A stretch of 64,000 nt of DNA from contig NZ_JNLC01000010.1 of assembly GCF_000702305.1 (NCBI RefSeq), forward strand, positions 248,001 to 312,000, in the 5' to 3' direction. Below the pieces are notes generated by a model that made no database searches, had not been told where the DNA came from, and saw nothing but the letters and a program-made list of their open reading frames with translations. Positions 8,747-18,197 of the stretch are shown here, in pieces (the stretch's first letter is position 1; each line of letters opens with the position of its first letter). Origin of the DNA: Allobosea sp. 117. Its GTDB lineage: Bacteria; Pseudomonadota; Alphaproteobacteria; Rhizobiales; Xanthobacteraceae. Made by a program: the position numbers and the translations under genes.

Positions 8747-9178
8747 GTGAGATTTCTGCTGTGGGGCTCGGCGCTCGGTGCCGGGTTGCTCTCGGGCGGC
8801 TGCGCGGGCCTGCCGCTGCCGGGCGACGTGGCGGTGACCGGCTCGATCGCGCCGCGTGCCGTCTCCGCGCAGGTCGGCGAGCCGGCCCCGGGCGGCGTCG
8901 CCTCGGAGGACTGGGCATTCGCCCGCCTCGCCCTCAACGAGGCACTATCGCAGAAGTCGGCGGCGCCGAGCGTGCCGTGGGAGAACCCGGTCAGCGCCAC
9001 CCGCGGCACCGCGACCCCGGTCGGCGAGCCGGCTCCCCGCGAAGGCGCGAGCTGCCGCGAGTTCCTCGTCTCCTTCGTGCGGCCGGGCGGCGAGCAATGG
9101 CTGCAGGGCGAGGCCTGCCGCACCAGCACCACCGCCGCCTGGAAGGTCGATCAGGCCCGGCTGCTGCAGCGCACCTGA
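8747..9178 (+). CDS. Small surface-antigen-like lipoprotein
   Basis: 143-residue lipoprotein: MRFLLWGSALGAGLLSGGC is a lipoprotein signal with the acylated Cys at residue 19. The C-terminal half (GASCREFLVSFVRPGGEQWLQGEACR) resembles the C-terminal part of the RT0821/Lpp0805 and 17-kDa surface antigen families, in which two cysteines frame a short beta-sheet. Start is GTG 8747; the longer in-frame TTG/ATG options upstream would place an unrelated charged stretch before the signal peptide. Function is unknown beyond envelope location; residues 25-85 are low complexity. Confidence 0.7.
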   Translation: MRFLLWGSALGAGLLSGGCAGLPLPGDVAVTGSIAPRAVSAQVGEPAPGGVASEDWAFARLALNEALSQKSAAPSVPWENPVSATRGTATPVGEPAPREGASCREFLVSFVRPGGEQWLQGEACRTSTTAAWKVDQARLLQRT

Positions 9179-9230
9179 AAGGCTCGCGCGCCCGTTGCGT
9201 CCATGCAACACTGTCCCCACATGAGCGGGC

Positions 9231-9290
9231 AGAGCGTGTTCCGCGAAAGTTGAACGACTTTCGCGAAAGAAGACATGCTCCAAACGTGCC
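9231..9290. repeat. Stem-loop repeat of the AGAGCGTGTTCC type
   Basis: CGCGAAAGT (9242-9250) pairs perfectly with ACTTTCGCG (9257-9265) around a 6-base loop, framed by AGAGCGTGTTC on one side and GACATGCTCC on the other. A similar lead sequence (GAGCGTGTTCGAGCGAAG) recurs at 52071. Such elements are frequent in rhizobial intergenic DNA. Confidence 0.55.
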
Positions 9291-9325
9291 TCAAGTCCGG
9301 AACCGCCGGCCCGAGATGAACATCC

Positions 9326-10318
9326 ATGCGCGACCCCTATGACGTGCTCGGCGTTGCCCGCACCGCCGATCAGAACGAGATCAAGCGTGCCTTCCGCAAG
9401 CTCGCCAAGAAGCTGCATCCGGACGCCAACAAGGCGGACCCGAAGGCGCAGGAGAAGTTCGCCGAGCTGAATTCCGCGCACGAGATCCTGTCGGACCCGG
9501 AGAAGCGCGGCCAGTTCGACCGCGGCGAGATCGACGCCGAGGGCAAGCCGCGCGGCTTTGAGGGCTTCGGGCCCGGCGGGCCGGGCGGCGGCGGTTTCGG
9601 TGGCTTCCGGCGCGGCGCGGGCGGCTTTCGCGGCGACCCGAACGACGAGACCATCTTCGAGAGCTTCTCCTTCGGCCCGGAGGGCATGCGCCGCGGGCGC
9701 GGCGGCGCCGGCCCGCAGGGCGGTGGCGGCGGCTTCGAGGACGTGATCTCCGACATCCTCGGCGGCGGCTTCCGGCGTGGCGGCTCGGCCGGTGCCGGCG
9801 CCCATCCCTCGCGCGGCAGCGACATCGAGCTCAAGGTGCCGGTGCCGCTGGAACGTGTCGTCGAGGGCGGCCCGGTCAAGGTGCACCTGCCCAACGGGCG
9901 CACCGTCGAAGTCAAGATTCCCGCCGACGTCGCCGAGGGCCATCGCCTGCGCCTCAAGGGGCAGGGCGAGGAGAGCCCGTTTGGCGGGGCGCCGGGCGAC
10001 GCCTATGTCGTCGTCGCCTATGCGCCGCACCACCAGTTCCGCGTCGACGGCGCGGATCTGAGGCTCGACCTCCCGGTGCCGCTGGCCGACGCCGTGCTCG
10101 GCGCCAAGCTGCGTGTGCCGACGCTGTCGGGCGCGGTCGAGCTGTCGATTCCCGCCTGGACCAATTCGGGCCGCACCTTCCGCCTGCGCGGCAAAGGCCT
10201 GCCCAAGGGCGAGGGTGCGCGTGGCGACCTGCTCGCCACCGCGCGCGTCACCCTGCCGGATACGCCCGACCCCGAGCTCGAGGCGCTGATGCGCCAGCGC
10301 CGCGAGGCGGCTTCCTGA
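9326..10318 (+). CDS. DnaJ C-terminal domain co-chaperone (CbpA-like)
   Basis: 330-residue type II J-protein. The J-domain covers residues 3-66 with the invariant HPD (KKLHPDAN) that stimulates DnaK ATPase. A long Gly/Phe/Arg-rich linker follows (about 75-165). The C-terminal substrate-binding domains occupy about 168-320, with the repeated signature [22 protein letters not shown]...[19 protein letters not shown]. The four CxxCxGxG zinc motifs of true DnaJ are absent, so this is the CbpA/DjlA-like accessory class rather than the main DnaJ. It is followed 103 bases later by fabI on the same strand. Confidence 0.9.
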   Translation: MRDPYDVLGVARTADQNEIKRAFRKLAKKLHPDANKADPKAQEKFAELNSAHEILSDPEKRGQFDRGEIDAEGKPRGFEGFGPGGPGGGGFGGFRRGAGGFRGDPNDETIFESFSFGPEGMRRGRGGAGPQGGGGGFEDVISDILGGGFRRGGSAGAGAHPSRGSDIELKVPVPLERVVEGGPVKVHLPNGRTVEVKIPADVAEGHRLRLKGQGEESPFGGAPGDAYVVVAYAPHHQFRVDGADLRLDLPVPLADAVLGAKLRVPTLSGAVELSIPAWTNSGRTFRLRGKGLPKGEGARGDLLATARVTLPDTPDPELEALMRQRREAAS

Positions 10319-10421
10319 GCCGGGCTGCCCTGCGACGCTGCTCGCTTGAGCGCGTCATGCCGCTGTGCGATAGGAACGCGTCCCGAAGCGCGGGACGCGT
10401 ATTTCGGCGACGGAGCAGGGC

Positions 10422-11252
10422 GTGACGGAGCAGGGCAAGGCATCGGCCGGTCTGATGAGCGGCAAGCGCGGCCTGGTGATGGGTGTGGCGAACAACCGAT
10501 CCATCGCCTGGGGCATCGCCAAGGCGGCCCATGCCCAGGGCGCGCGCCTCGCCTTCACCTATCAGGGCGAGCCCTTGAAGAAGCGCGTCGAGCCGCTCGC
10601 CGCCGAGCTCGACGCGGCCCTCGTCGGCCATTGCGACGTAACCGAGCCGGCGACCATCGACGCCGTCTTCGCCGAGACCGAGCGCGCGCTCGGCGGCCTC
10701 GACTTCCTCGTCCACGCCATCGCCTTCTCCGACAAGAACGAGCTGGACGGCCGCTATCTCGACACCACGGTGGAGAACTTCAGCAAGACCATGCTGATCT
10801 CCTGCTACAGCTTCACCGCGGTTGCCCAGCGCGCCGAGAAGCTGATGACGAATGGCGGCTCGATGCTGACGCTGACCTATTACGGCGCCGAGAAATGGAT
10901 GCCGCACTACAACGTCATGGGTGTCGCGAAAGCCGCGCTGGAGGCGAGCGTGCGCTATCTCGCCGCCGACCTCGGCCCGAAGAACATCCGCGTCAACGCC
11001 ATCTCGGCGGGGCCCATCAAGACGCTCGCCGCTTCCGGCATCGGCGATTTCCGCTATATCCTGAAGTGGAACGAGCTGAACGCGCCGCTGCGTCGCACCG
11101 TCACCATCGACGAGGTCGGCGACACCGGCATGTATCTCTTGTCCGATCTCGGCCGTGGCGTGACGGGTGAGATCCACCACGTCGATGCCGGCTATCACAT
11201 CGTCGGAATGAAGAATCCCGAAGCGCCGGACCTCACGCTCGAGCGCGAGTGA
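10422..11252 (+). CDS. fabI: Enoyl-ACP reductase, first copy
   Basis: 276-residue NADH-dependent enoyl-acyl-carrier-protein reductase, the last step of each fatty-acid elongation round. Diagnostic features are GVANNRSIAWGIA (glycine motif with the FabI insertion) and the Tyr163-(6 residues)-Lys170 active site in [12 protein letters not shown]. The residue matching E. coli Gly93, a triclosan-contact site, is Ala101 here (HAIAFSD), unlike the second copy at 28623. The start is GTG 10422; an in-frame ATG at 10455 (MSGKRG) would remove only a loose N-terminus. Neighbours (J-protein, secreted protein, phosphatase) are not fatty-acid genes. Confidence 0.92.
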   Translation: MTEQGKASAGLMSGKRGLVMGVANNRSIAWGIAKAAHAQGARLAFTYQGEPLKKRVEPLAAELDAALVGHCDVTEPATIDAVFAETERALGGLDFLVHAIAFSDKNELDGRYLDTTVENFSKTMLISCYSFTAVAQRAEKLMTNGGSMLTLTYYGAEKWMPHYNVMGVAKAALEASVRYLAADLGPKNIRVNAISAGPIKTLAASGIGDFRYILKWNELNAPLRRTVTIDEVGDTGMYLLSDLGRGVTGEIHHVDAGYHIVGMKNPEAPDLTLERE

Positions 11253-11288
11253 GGCCGTCGCATCGGCACCGGGAAAGCGGAGGGCTGG

Positions 11289-11903
11289 ATGCGGGGAATG
11301 TGGAAGATGCCGGGCAAGGTCGCGTTGGCCTTCGGCTTCGGGGCGGCGGCGGTGCTGTGCATGCTGGCCGCGCCGGTTGAGGCGCAGGTGCCGGCCATCA
11401 CCATCAATCCGCCGCCCGGCTCGGGCCTCGCGCCCCCGCCCGGCACCGGTCCCGGGCTCGATCGCGGCCCGCCGCCTACCTTCCAGCAATATCCGCTGGT
11501 GAACCGCATCTTCGGCTTCGGCGGCGCCATCTTCCCGAATTATGTGAGCCCCGACGACGGCAACCAGAGCGGCATGCCGGGCGGCCAGCTCGCCTATGTC
11601 ACCGGCGGCGGCCAGGGCGCGATGCAGTTTGCCGCCGGCACCGTCGACAAGCTCTGCCAGATGGGGCAGGTGCCGGTCGTGACTGTGCTGCAGGGTCCCT
11701 CCGTCGGCCGCGTGAGCTTCGACATCGGCGGCTTCACCGCGACCGGCACCGATGCCGGCTCGCGCCGCTGCGTCGGCCAGCAGGTCGAGGGCGTGCGCAT
11801 GTTCTACAAGGGCCGCCTGCCGCCCGGGGGAACCTCCGTGACGCTGCGCGTGAAATATCCGCTGAACGGGCCGAGCTACACGCACGTCGTGCAGATTCCC
11901 TGA
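11289..11903 (+). CDS. Exported protein of unknown function
   Basis: 204 residues with a clear signal peptide (hydrophobic VALAFGFGAAAVLCMLAAP, cleavage after VEA-Q at about 33). A Pro/Gly-rich stretch (PPPGSGLAPPPGTGPG) is followed by a compact C-terminal domain of about 130 residues with two cysteines (LCQMG and RRCVG) that could form a disulfide. I do not recognise the family. It lies 36 bases after fabI and 13 bases before the histidine phosphatase gene, so the three may share a transcript. Confidence 0.7.
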   Translation: MRGMWKMPGKVALAFGFGAAAVLCMLAAPVEAQVPAITINPPPGSGLAPPPGTGPGLDRGPPPTFQQYPLVNRIFGFGGAIFPNYVSPDDGNQSGMPGGQLAYVTGGGQGAMQFAAGTVDKLCQMGQVPVVTVLQGPSVGRVSFDIGGFTATGTDAGSRRCVGQQVEGVRMFYKGRLPPGGTSVTLRVKYPLNGPSYTHVVQIP

Positions 11904-11916
11904 AGGCGACGCGATC

Positions 11917-12513
11917 GTGCTGCTGTCCAGGCGCCGCATCTTCCTCGTCCGGCATGGCGAGACCGACTGGAATCTTGCCGGCCGTCTCCAGGGCGGGCAG
12001 GACATTCCGCTGAACGACCTCGGCCGCGAGCAGGCGGCGCGCGCGGCGCGCGTGGTCGAGCGGCTGAGCGGCAATCCGTCCGGGCTCGCCTATGTCGCGA
12101 GCCCGCTGGGGCGCACCACCCAGACCATGGGAATCCTGCGCGCGCAGCTCGGCCTGCCGCCGGACGATTTCCGCCGCGACGACCGGCTGAAGGAGATCAC
12201 CTTCGGCCGCTGGGAAGGGTTCTCCTGGCCGGAACTGCGTCGGCGCGATCCGGTGGGCATGCTCACCCGCGATGCCGACCCGTGGCACTTCGTGCCGCCG
12301 GGCGGCGAGAACTACGTCATGCTCACCTCGCGGGTGATGGAGGCGGTCGGCGACATCGTCGAGGACAGCGTCGTGGTCACCCATGGCGGCGTGGTCCGGG
12401 CCATGCTGCACGCCTTCGCCGGCATGCCGCAGGCCGAGGCCGCCGACCTGCCAGTCCGGCAGGGCGCGGTCTACCTCATCGAGGACGGCGCGTTCGAGCT
12501 GGCGGTGGCCTGA
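11917..12513 (+). CDS. Histidine phosphatase family protein (phosphoglycerate-mutase-like)
   Basis: 198-residue cytoplasmic phosphatase of the branch-2 phosphoglycerate mutase superfamily. The catalytic RHGETDWN motif (phosphohistidine intermediate) is near the N-terminus, LGREQA and VASPLGRTTQTM follow, and the second active-site histidine is in VVTHGGVVRAML. The length is that of phosphatases such as GpmB, CobC or PhoE rather than of the larger glycolytic mutase, so the substrate is open. It ends 75 bases before a convergent TPR gene; the gap holds a small hairpin (12551-12567). Confidence 0.85.
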   Translation: MLLSRRRIFLVRHGETDWNLAGRLQGGQDIPLNDLGREQAARAARVVERLSGNPSGLAYVASPLGRTTQTMGILRAQLGLPPDDFRRDDRLKEITFGRWEGFSWPELRRRDPVGMLTRDADPWHFVPPGGENYVMLTSRVMEAVGDIVEDSVVVTHGGVVRAMLHAFAGMPQAEAADLPVRQGAVYLIEDGAFELAVA

Positions 12514-12550
12514 GCGACCGATCGACAGTGGTGCGATCTTTATCCTGAGG

Positions 12551-12567
12551 CGCTCTGGTAGAGAGCG
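12551..12567. repeat. Short inverted repeat between convergent genes
   Basis: CGCTCT, 5-base loop, AGAGCG, preceded by TATCCTGAGG. It may mark the transcript ends of the histidine phosphatase and TPR genes; there is no T-run on either side. Confidence 0.35.
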
Positions 12568-12587
12568 TTCCCGGTCAGGACTCGAAG

Positions 12588-13511
12588 CTAGTAATCCGCG
12601 CCGGGGAGGGCGGCGACTTGGTCGGCCGGCTGCGCCGGCGCATAGGCCTGCGCCTGCGTGGAGACCGGCAGGGGCTGCTCCGAAGCGAGGGCCGGATTCG
12701 GTCGCGCGGCGCTTCCCGCGACCGTCGTCGTGCCCTTCGGGGCGCTGGCGGCGAGCCGGCGCAGATTGTCGATGCTCGCCTGTGCCTCCGCCGGCGGCAG
12801 GTCGGCCCGGGCGAGCTTCTCGGCCTCGCCGAGGCGGCCCTGCAGGCTCAGCACCAGAGCGAGGTTCTGGCGCACCCGCGAATCCGCCTTCGGGTTCGCC
12901 GCCGCCTCGCGCAGCGTCGCCTCGGCGCGCGGCAGGTCCTTCGCGAAGGCATAGGACAGGCCGAGATTGGAGAGCACGGTCGGCTCGCCGGGGACGATCT
13001 TCAGGGCGGTGCGGTAATAGTCCTGCGCCTCGGTGTTGCGGCCCATCTGATCGAGAACCGCGCCCTGCACGTTGAGGACGCGCCAGTCCGGCCGGTCCGG
13101 CGTATGGGCGTGCGCCAGCACGTCGAAGGCCTGCTGCAACTGGCCGTTCTCGGCCAGCGCCCGGCCATAGGCGCCGGCGACCTGCGGGTTGCGCGGGTTG
13201 CGGATGGTCACCTGCTGCAGCACGGCGGTCGCCTGTGCGCGCTGGCCGGCGAGGCGCAGCGCATTGCCATAGGCGATGCCGGTGGCGGCGTCGGCGGGGT
13301 TCGTCTCATAGCGCTTCTGGAGATCCGCGAGCTTCGCGCGCGCCGCGTCCGGCGTCGCCGGGCTGGTGATCGCGGCCGTCACGTCCGGCCGGTTGCTGCC
13401 GGTCGTGCAGGCCCCGAGCCCGAGACTCCCGACCGCCACCAGCGCGATGTGAAGGGCATATCGTGGCGAGCAGCGGGTGGAGAACGGCGCGGCGGGCGGC
13501 AGGGAAGGCAT
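12588..13511 (-). CDS. TPR-repeat lipoprotein (TadD-like)
   Basis: 307-residue lipoprotein with a signal sequence ending LGLGAC (acylated Cys near residue 36), then about six tetratricopeptide units: NPADAATGIAYGNALRLAGQ, NPRNPQVAGAYGRALAENGQ, RPDWRVLNVQGAVLDQMGRN, EPTVLSNLGLSYAFAKDLP and others. This resembles TadD and Flp-pilus assembly lipoproteins, which act as scaffolds at the inner face of the outer membrane. No other tad/flp genes are in view, so a pilus role is only possible. ATG 13511 follows a GGAG; a longer upstream reading lacks a sensible N-terminus. The last 50 residues are low complexity. Confidence 0.82.
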   Translation of the reverse strand: MPSLPPAAPFSTRCSPRYALHIALVAVGSLGLGACTTGSNRPDVTAAITSPATPDAARAKLADLQKRYETNPADAATGIAYGNALRLAGQRAQATAVLQQVTIRNPRNPQVAGAYGRALAENGQLQQAFDVLAHAHTPDRPDWRVLNVQGAVLDQMGRNTEAQDYYRTALKIVPGEPTVLSNLGLSYAFAKDLPRAEATLREAAANPKADSRVRQNLALVLSLQGRLGEAEKLARADLPPAEAQASIDNLRRLAASAPKGTTTVAGSAARPNPALASEQPLPVSTQAQAYAPAQPADQVAALPGADY

Positions 13512-13675
13512 GATGGTCTCCGGCGGCCCGCCTCGTCCTCGTGCGACGACGCATCGGCGTGACCTGTGCCTTGATTCATGTCCCATTAACCCTAACGGCC
13601 GGTTAAGATCGCGCCGCTTTCCCGCCCCCGCTCAGCATGCTAGGCGGCTTCTGTCGCCATCCGGAGCCGTCCCCC

Positions 13676-15052
<1,377 letters not shown>

Positions 15053-15076
15053 TCACGCCCGCCCTGCCCATATCAA

Positions 15077-15182
15077 CGTCATCCTGAGGTTCTCGACCGC
15101 AGGTCGAGCCTCGAAGGATGCTCGCGCGGTGCACCCGGACGACCGTCCTTCGAGGCGCGCTGGCGCGCACCTCAGGATGACG
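15077..15182. repeat. Mirrored pair of intergenic repeat units (BIME-like)
   Basis: CGTCATCCTGAGGT at 15077-15090 pairs with ACCTCAGGATGACG at 15169-15182 (14 of 14). Inside, GCCTCGAAGGA (15108-15118) pairs with TCCTTCGAGGC (15146-15156). Each half matches the single unit at 7102-7146, so this is two copies in opposite orientation forming a long hairpin after the aminopeptidase gene. Confidence 0.8.
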
Positions 15183-15234
15183 GCGTCTTTGGAGGTGCCG
15201 TCACCTCGGGGCGGTTTTCGGTCAGCCGCATCGC

Positions 15235-15263
15235 AAAGCCTTAAGCCTGTCGCTTAAGGCTTT
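15235..15263 (+). terminator. Strong 12-bp hairpin followed by TTTCTT
   Basis: AAAGCCTTAAGC pairs perfectly with GCTTAAGGCTTT around the loop CTGTC, and the T-rich end continues as TTTCTTG. It looks like an intrinsic terminator; because it ends 67 bases before the MarR gene, an operator role for that regulator is an alternative. Confidence 0.6.
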
Positions 15264-15329
15264 CTTGCCGGATCGCGGCCACAGTGGGAGAACAATACGC
15301 AACCGTAACGATCGGGTCGGAAGCCGCCC

Positions 15330-15680
15330 ATGGCCGTCGAGATGCGCCCGTCCCAGGCGCTGCGCCTGCTCCACGAGCTGGCGCTGGCGCAGGTGCGCGA
15401 CGACGCTCCCGATCTCTCCCAGCGCCAGCTCGCCATCCTGCTCACCGTCTATCTCGAATCCCCGCCCCACACCGTGCGCGGGCTTGCCGCCCGGCTCGGC
15501 GTCACCAAGCCGGTGATCACCCGCGCGCTCGACACCATGGGCGAGCTCGGCCTCGTCTCGCGCCGGCGCGACGAGGCGGACCGGCGCAACGTGATCATCC
15601 AGCGCACCGTCGAGGGTTCGCTGTATCTTGAGCGCCTGGCCGACCTGGTGGTCGCCAAGGCAAGGGAACTACCACGATGA
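15330..15680 (+). CDS. MarR-type winged-helix regulator (short)
   Basis: 116-residue DNA-binding protein. The winged helix-turn-helix covers about residues 30-95: TVRGLAARLGVTKPVITRALDTM is the recognition unit and DEADRRN the wing with the usual D-x-R. MarR proteins are normally 135-160 residues because a terminal helix pair makes the dimer; that part is reduced here, so the protein may be a truncated form or an unusual dimer. It is followed 62 bases later by an NlpC/P60 gene, with imperfect direct repeats filling the gap. The likely target is its own promoter or the downstream hydrolase gene, which is inference. Confidence 0.75.
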   Translation: MAVEMRPSQALRLLHELALAQVRDDAPDLSQRQLAILLTVYLESPPHTVRGLAARLGVTKPVITRALDTMGELGLVSRRRDEADRRNVIIQRTVEGSLYLERLADLVVAKARELPR

Positions 15681-15747
15681 GTTGCCACGATGAGGCGTGC
15701 GACGGGTTGTCCGCCGGGCTGTCCGATGATTGAGTTGCCGCGATGAG
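15676..15747 (+). repeat. Imperfect direct repeats spanning a stop and the next start
   Basis: GATGAGTTGCCACGATGAG (15676-15694) recurs as GATTGAGTTGCCGCGATGAG (15728-15747). The first copy contains the MarR stop codon and the second the NlpC/P60 start codon. Confidence 0.55.
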
Positions 15748-16615
15748 CTCGTTCGATCCCCGCCTCACCCCGGCCCGGCCGGATCTCGCCGCCGATTTCC
15801 TGCGCGGTAAGGTCGAGGCCGAGCGTTTCGTGCCCGGCACGCCGATGCGCGTGGTGGCGCCGAGCGCGCCGGTGCGCAAGATCCCGGCGCCGGACGCCAG
15901 CCTCGTTACCGAGGCGCTGTGCGGCGAGACGGTCACCATCTATGAGCGTACGCTGGAGGGCTGGTCCTGGGGCCAGCTCGACGCCGACGGCTATGTCGGC
16001 TGGCTGCCGGACGAGGCACTCGGCTTGCCGGCCGCCGCGCCGAACGCCCGCGTCGTCGCGCTGCGCACGCCGGTCTTCCCGGGCCCCAGCATCAAGCTGC
16101 CGGTGGCGGCGATGCTGTCGATGGGAAGCCGGCTCGCCATCGTCGATGAGCGCGAGGGCTTCGCCGTCACCGATGGCGGCGGCTTCGTCTTCGCCGGCCA
16201 TCTCGCGGCGCTCGACGCCATCGAGCCCGATTTCGTTAAGGTGGCCGCGCGCTTCCTCGGCACGCCCTATGTGTGGGGCGGGCGCTCCAGCCTCGGGCTC
16301 GACTGCTCCGGCCTCGTGCAGGTGGCGCTCGCGGGTGCCGGCATCGCCGCGCCGCGCGACAGCGACATGCAGGAGGCGACGCTCGGCGAAAAAGTGCCGT
16401 TCGACGGCGACCTCGCGACGCTGCGCCATGGCGACCTCGTCTTCTGGCCCGGCCATGTCGGCATCGTCGAGATCGTCGGGAAAAGCGAGGTGCTGCTGCA
16501 TGCCACCGCCGCCTATATGGCGGTGGTGCGCGAGCCTCTCGGCGCTGCGCTGGCGCGCATTGCGGCGGCCGGCGCGCCGGTGCGCACCGTCCGGCGGCTG
16601 AACCCCGCTCAGTAG
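15743..16615 (+). CDS. NlpC/P60 family peptidoglycan endopeptidase with SH3 domains
   Basis: 290-residue cell-wall cysteine peptidase expected to cut gamma-D-Glu-diamino-acid bonds in peptidoglycan stem or recycled peptides. Residues 35-155 form one or two bacterial SH3 domains (YERTLEGWSWGQLDADGYVGWLPD is typical). The NlpC/P60 domain follows at about 160-290 with Cys188 (GLDCSGLVQ), His238 (GHVGIVE) and His253 (LHATAAYM) as catalytic triad. No signal peptide is visible, as is common for the rhizobial members of this subfamily, so it may act on recycled peptides in the cytosol or use another export route. Its last 7 bases overlap the convergent ghrA-like gene. Confidence 0.88.
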   Translation: MSSFDPRLTPARPDLAADFLRGKVEAERFVPGTPMRVVAPSAPVRKIPAPDASLVTEALCGETVTIYERTLEGWSWGQLDADGYVGWLPDEALGLPAAAPNARVVALRTPVFPGPSIKLPVAAMLSMGSRLAIVDEREGFAVTDGGGFVFAGHLAALDAIEPDFVKVAARFLGTPYVWGGRSSLGLDCSGLVQVALAGAGIAAPRDSDMQEATLGEKVPFDGDLATLRHGDLVFWPGHVGIVEIVGKSEVLLHATAAYMAVVREPLGAALARIAAAGAPVRTVRRLNPAQ

Positions 16616-17553
16616 CCGGTCGCGCGGTCGACCACGTTGGTGAGGCCGCGCCCGGCCTCGAAGGCGATCATCTGCTCGTGGATGTAGCGCGCCAGCGCCT
16701 GCGGATCGCTGTCGGCGGCGACATGCGAGGTGACGATCACCTTCTCATGGTCCCAGAACGGGCTGTCCTGCGGCAGCGGCTCGGTCACGAACACGTCGAG
16801 CGAGGCGCTCGCGAGCGTTCCGTCGTCGAGCGCCGAGAGGATGTCCGCCTCGTTCTGCAGCCCGCCGCGCCCGGCATTGATCAGCACCGGCCCGCCGAGC
16901 ACGCCGTCCTGCGCCAAGCCGGCGAACAGGCTGCGGTTCAATATGCCCCGCGTCGCCGGAGTGAGGGGCAGCAGCACGACGAGGATGTCGGTGCGCGCGA
17001 GGAACGGCGCCAGCCCGTCCTCTCCGGCGAAGGTCTCGATGCCCGGCAGGCTGCGGGGTGAGCGGCTCCAGCCGGCGACTTGGAAGCCCATCATGCGCAG
17101 CTTCACCGCCGAATCCTGGCCGAGCTGGCCGATGCCCATGATGCCGACCCGCACCGAGGAGGCAGCCGGCTGGTCGTGCTGGAGCCAGCGATGCGCCCGC
17201 TGGTCGGCAAAGGCGCGCAGCATGCGCCGGTGATGCAGCAGCACGTTGAGCACGACGAATTCGGCCATCCGGGCGGTCATGTCGGGATCGACGATGCGCA
17301 CCAGCGGCACGTTGGGCAGGTCGGGATCGCCGATCAGCGCATCGACGCCCGCGCCCAGCGAGAACAGCACCTTGAGATTATCCAGCCCCTTCAGCGCACC
17401 GGCCTTCGGCTTCCAGGCGCAGGCATAGGCGATATCGGCCGGGTTGCCGATATCCGGCCATATGCGCACCTCGCGCGTCGGGTCGAGCGCCCTGAAGCGT
17501 TCCGCCCAGGCGGCGGAGTCCATTCCGGTCATGGCGAGCAATATGGCGGTCAT
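16609..17553 (-). CDS. ghrA: 2-hydroxyacid dehydrogenase, glyoxylate/hydroxypyruvate reductase A type
   Basis: 314-residue NAD(P)H-dependent reductase of the GhrA branch, expected to reduce glyoxylate and hydroxypyruvate. The Rossmann motif is GIMGIGQLG, followed by the Arg (WSRSPR) typical of NADPH preference; later come INAGRGG, the EPLPQDSPFW segment and HVAADSDP with the catalytic histidine, all as in GhrA. The ATG at 17553 overlaps the Nudix stop as ATGA, so translation is probably coupled. It is the last gene of the transporter operon. A second 2-hydroxyacid dehydrogenase, of a different subgroup, lies at 34586. Confidence 0.85.
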   Translation of the reverse strand: MTAILLAMTGMDSAAWAERFRALDPTREVRIWPDIGNPADIAYACAWKPKAGALKGLDNLKVLFSLGAGVDALIGDPDLPNVPLVRIVDPDMTARMAEFVVLNVLLHHRRMLRAFADQRAHRWLQHDQPAASSVRVGIMGIGQLGQDSAVKLRMMGFQVAGWSRSPRSLPGIETFAGEDGLAPFLARTDILVVLLPLTPATRGILNRSLFAGLAQDGVLGGPVLINAGRGGLQNEADILSALDDGTLASASLDVFVTEPLPQDSPFWDHEKVIVTSHVAADSDPQALARYIHEQMIAFEAGRGLTNVVDRATGY

Positions 17554-18197
17554 GCGGTCCTCAGGAAGTGCTCGGCGCGCGCCCGGTTGAGCGCGAACCA
17601 TTGCAGGGCGGCGATCAGGAACAGGTTCTGCGCGGCGCCGCGCTCCAGCGCGCCGAGCGCCTCGTCGATGGGAATGGTGAAGGGCTCGGTCAGCTCGGTC
17701 TCCACCGCGGCGCCGGCCTTCGCCGGCACGCGGGCCGAATCGACGCGGCCGAGATAGACGGCGGCCTGCTCGTCGGTGACGCCCGGCGTCGGCATGAAGG
17801 AGAGGATCGGCATCAGCCGGTCCGGCGCGACGCCGATCTCCTCGACGCATTCGCGCCGCGCCGCCGCCTCGGGCTCTTCGCCCGCGTCGACGCAGCCGGC
17901 GACCAGCTCGACGATGTCGCCGCGCCCGGTGGCGAGATGAGCAGCGAGGCGGAACTGCCGGATCAGCACGAAGCAGCCCGCATTCGGATCGGCGGCGAGC
18001 ACGCCGACTACCGGCCCGACCCGCAATATGTCGCGGCGCTGGTGGAGACGCGCGCCATGGGCGCCCCTCAGCTCGAGATCGAACCGGTGATAGGGGCGGA
18101 AGCCCTCGCCCAGCGGCTGCGGACCTTCAAGCGCCACATCCGCGGCGCGGTCGGCGATGACGCCGCGCCCGGCCGGCGCGAAACCCCCGCCGCTCAC
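17550..18197 (-). CDS. Nudix hydrolase (ADP-ribose pyrophosphatase-like)
   Basis: 215-residue protein with a perfect Nudix box: GCVDAGEEPEAAARRECVEE plus IGV fits Gx5Ex7REUxEExGU, which binds Mg2+ and hydrolyses a nucleoside diphosphate linked to another group. The preceding beta-strands and the PTPGVTDEQAAVYLGRVD loop after the box are as in ADP-ribose/NUDT5-type enzymes. The start is GTG 18197, overlapping the ATPase stop as GTGA; the gene's own stop overlaps ghrA as ATGA. Its presence in a peptide-transport operon is unexplained. Confidence 0.87.
   Translation of the reverse strand: MSGGGFAPAGRGVIADRAADVALEGPQPLGEGFRPYHRFDLELRGAHGARLHQRRDILRVGPVVGVLAADPNAGCFVLIRQFRLAAHLATGRGDIVELVAGCVDAGEEPEAAARRECVEEIGVAPDRLMPILSFMPTPGVTDEQAAVYLGRVDSARVPAKAGAAVETELTEPFTIPIDEALGALERGAAQNLFLIAALQWFALNRARAEHFLRTA

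Noticed and set aside
9326-10318. Calling the J-domain gene dnaJ
   Set aside because: The four zinc-binding CxxCxGxG repeats of DnaJ are missing; it is a CbpA-type protein.
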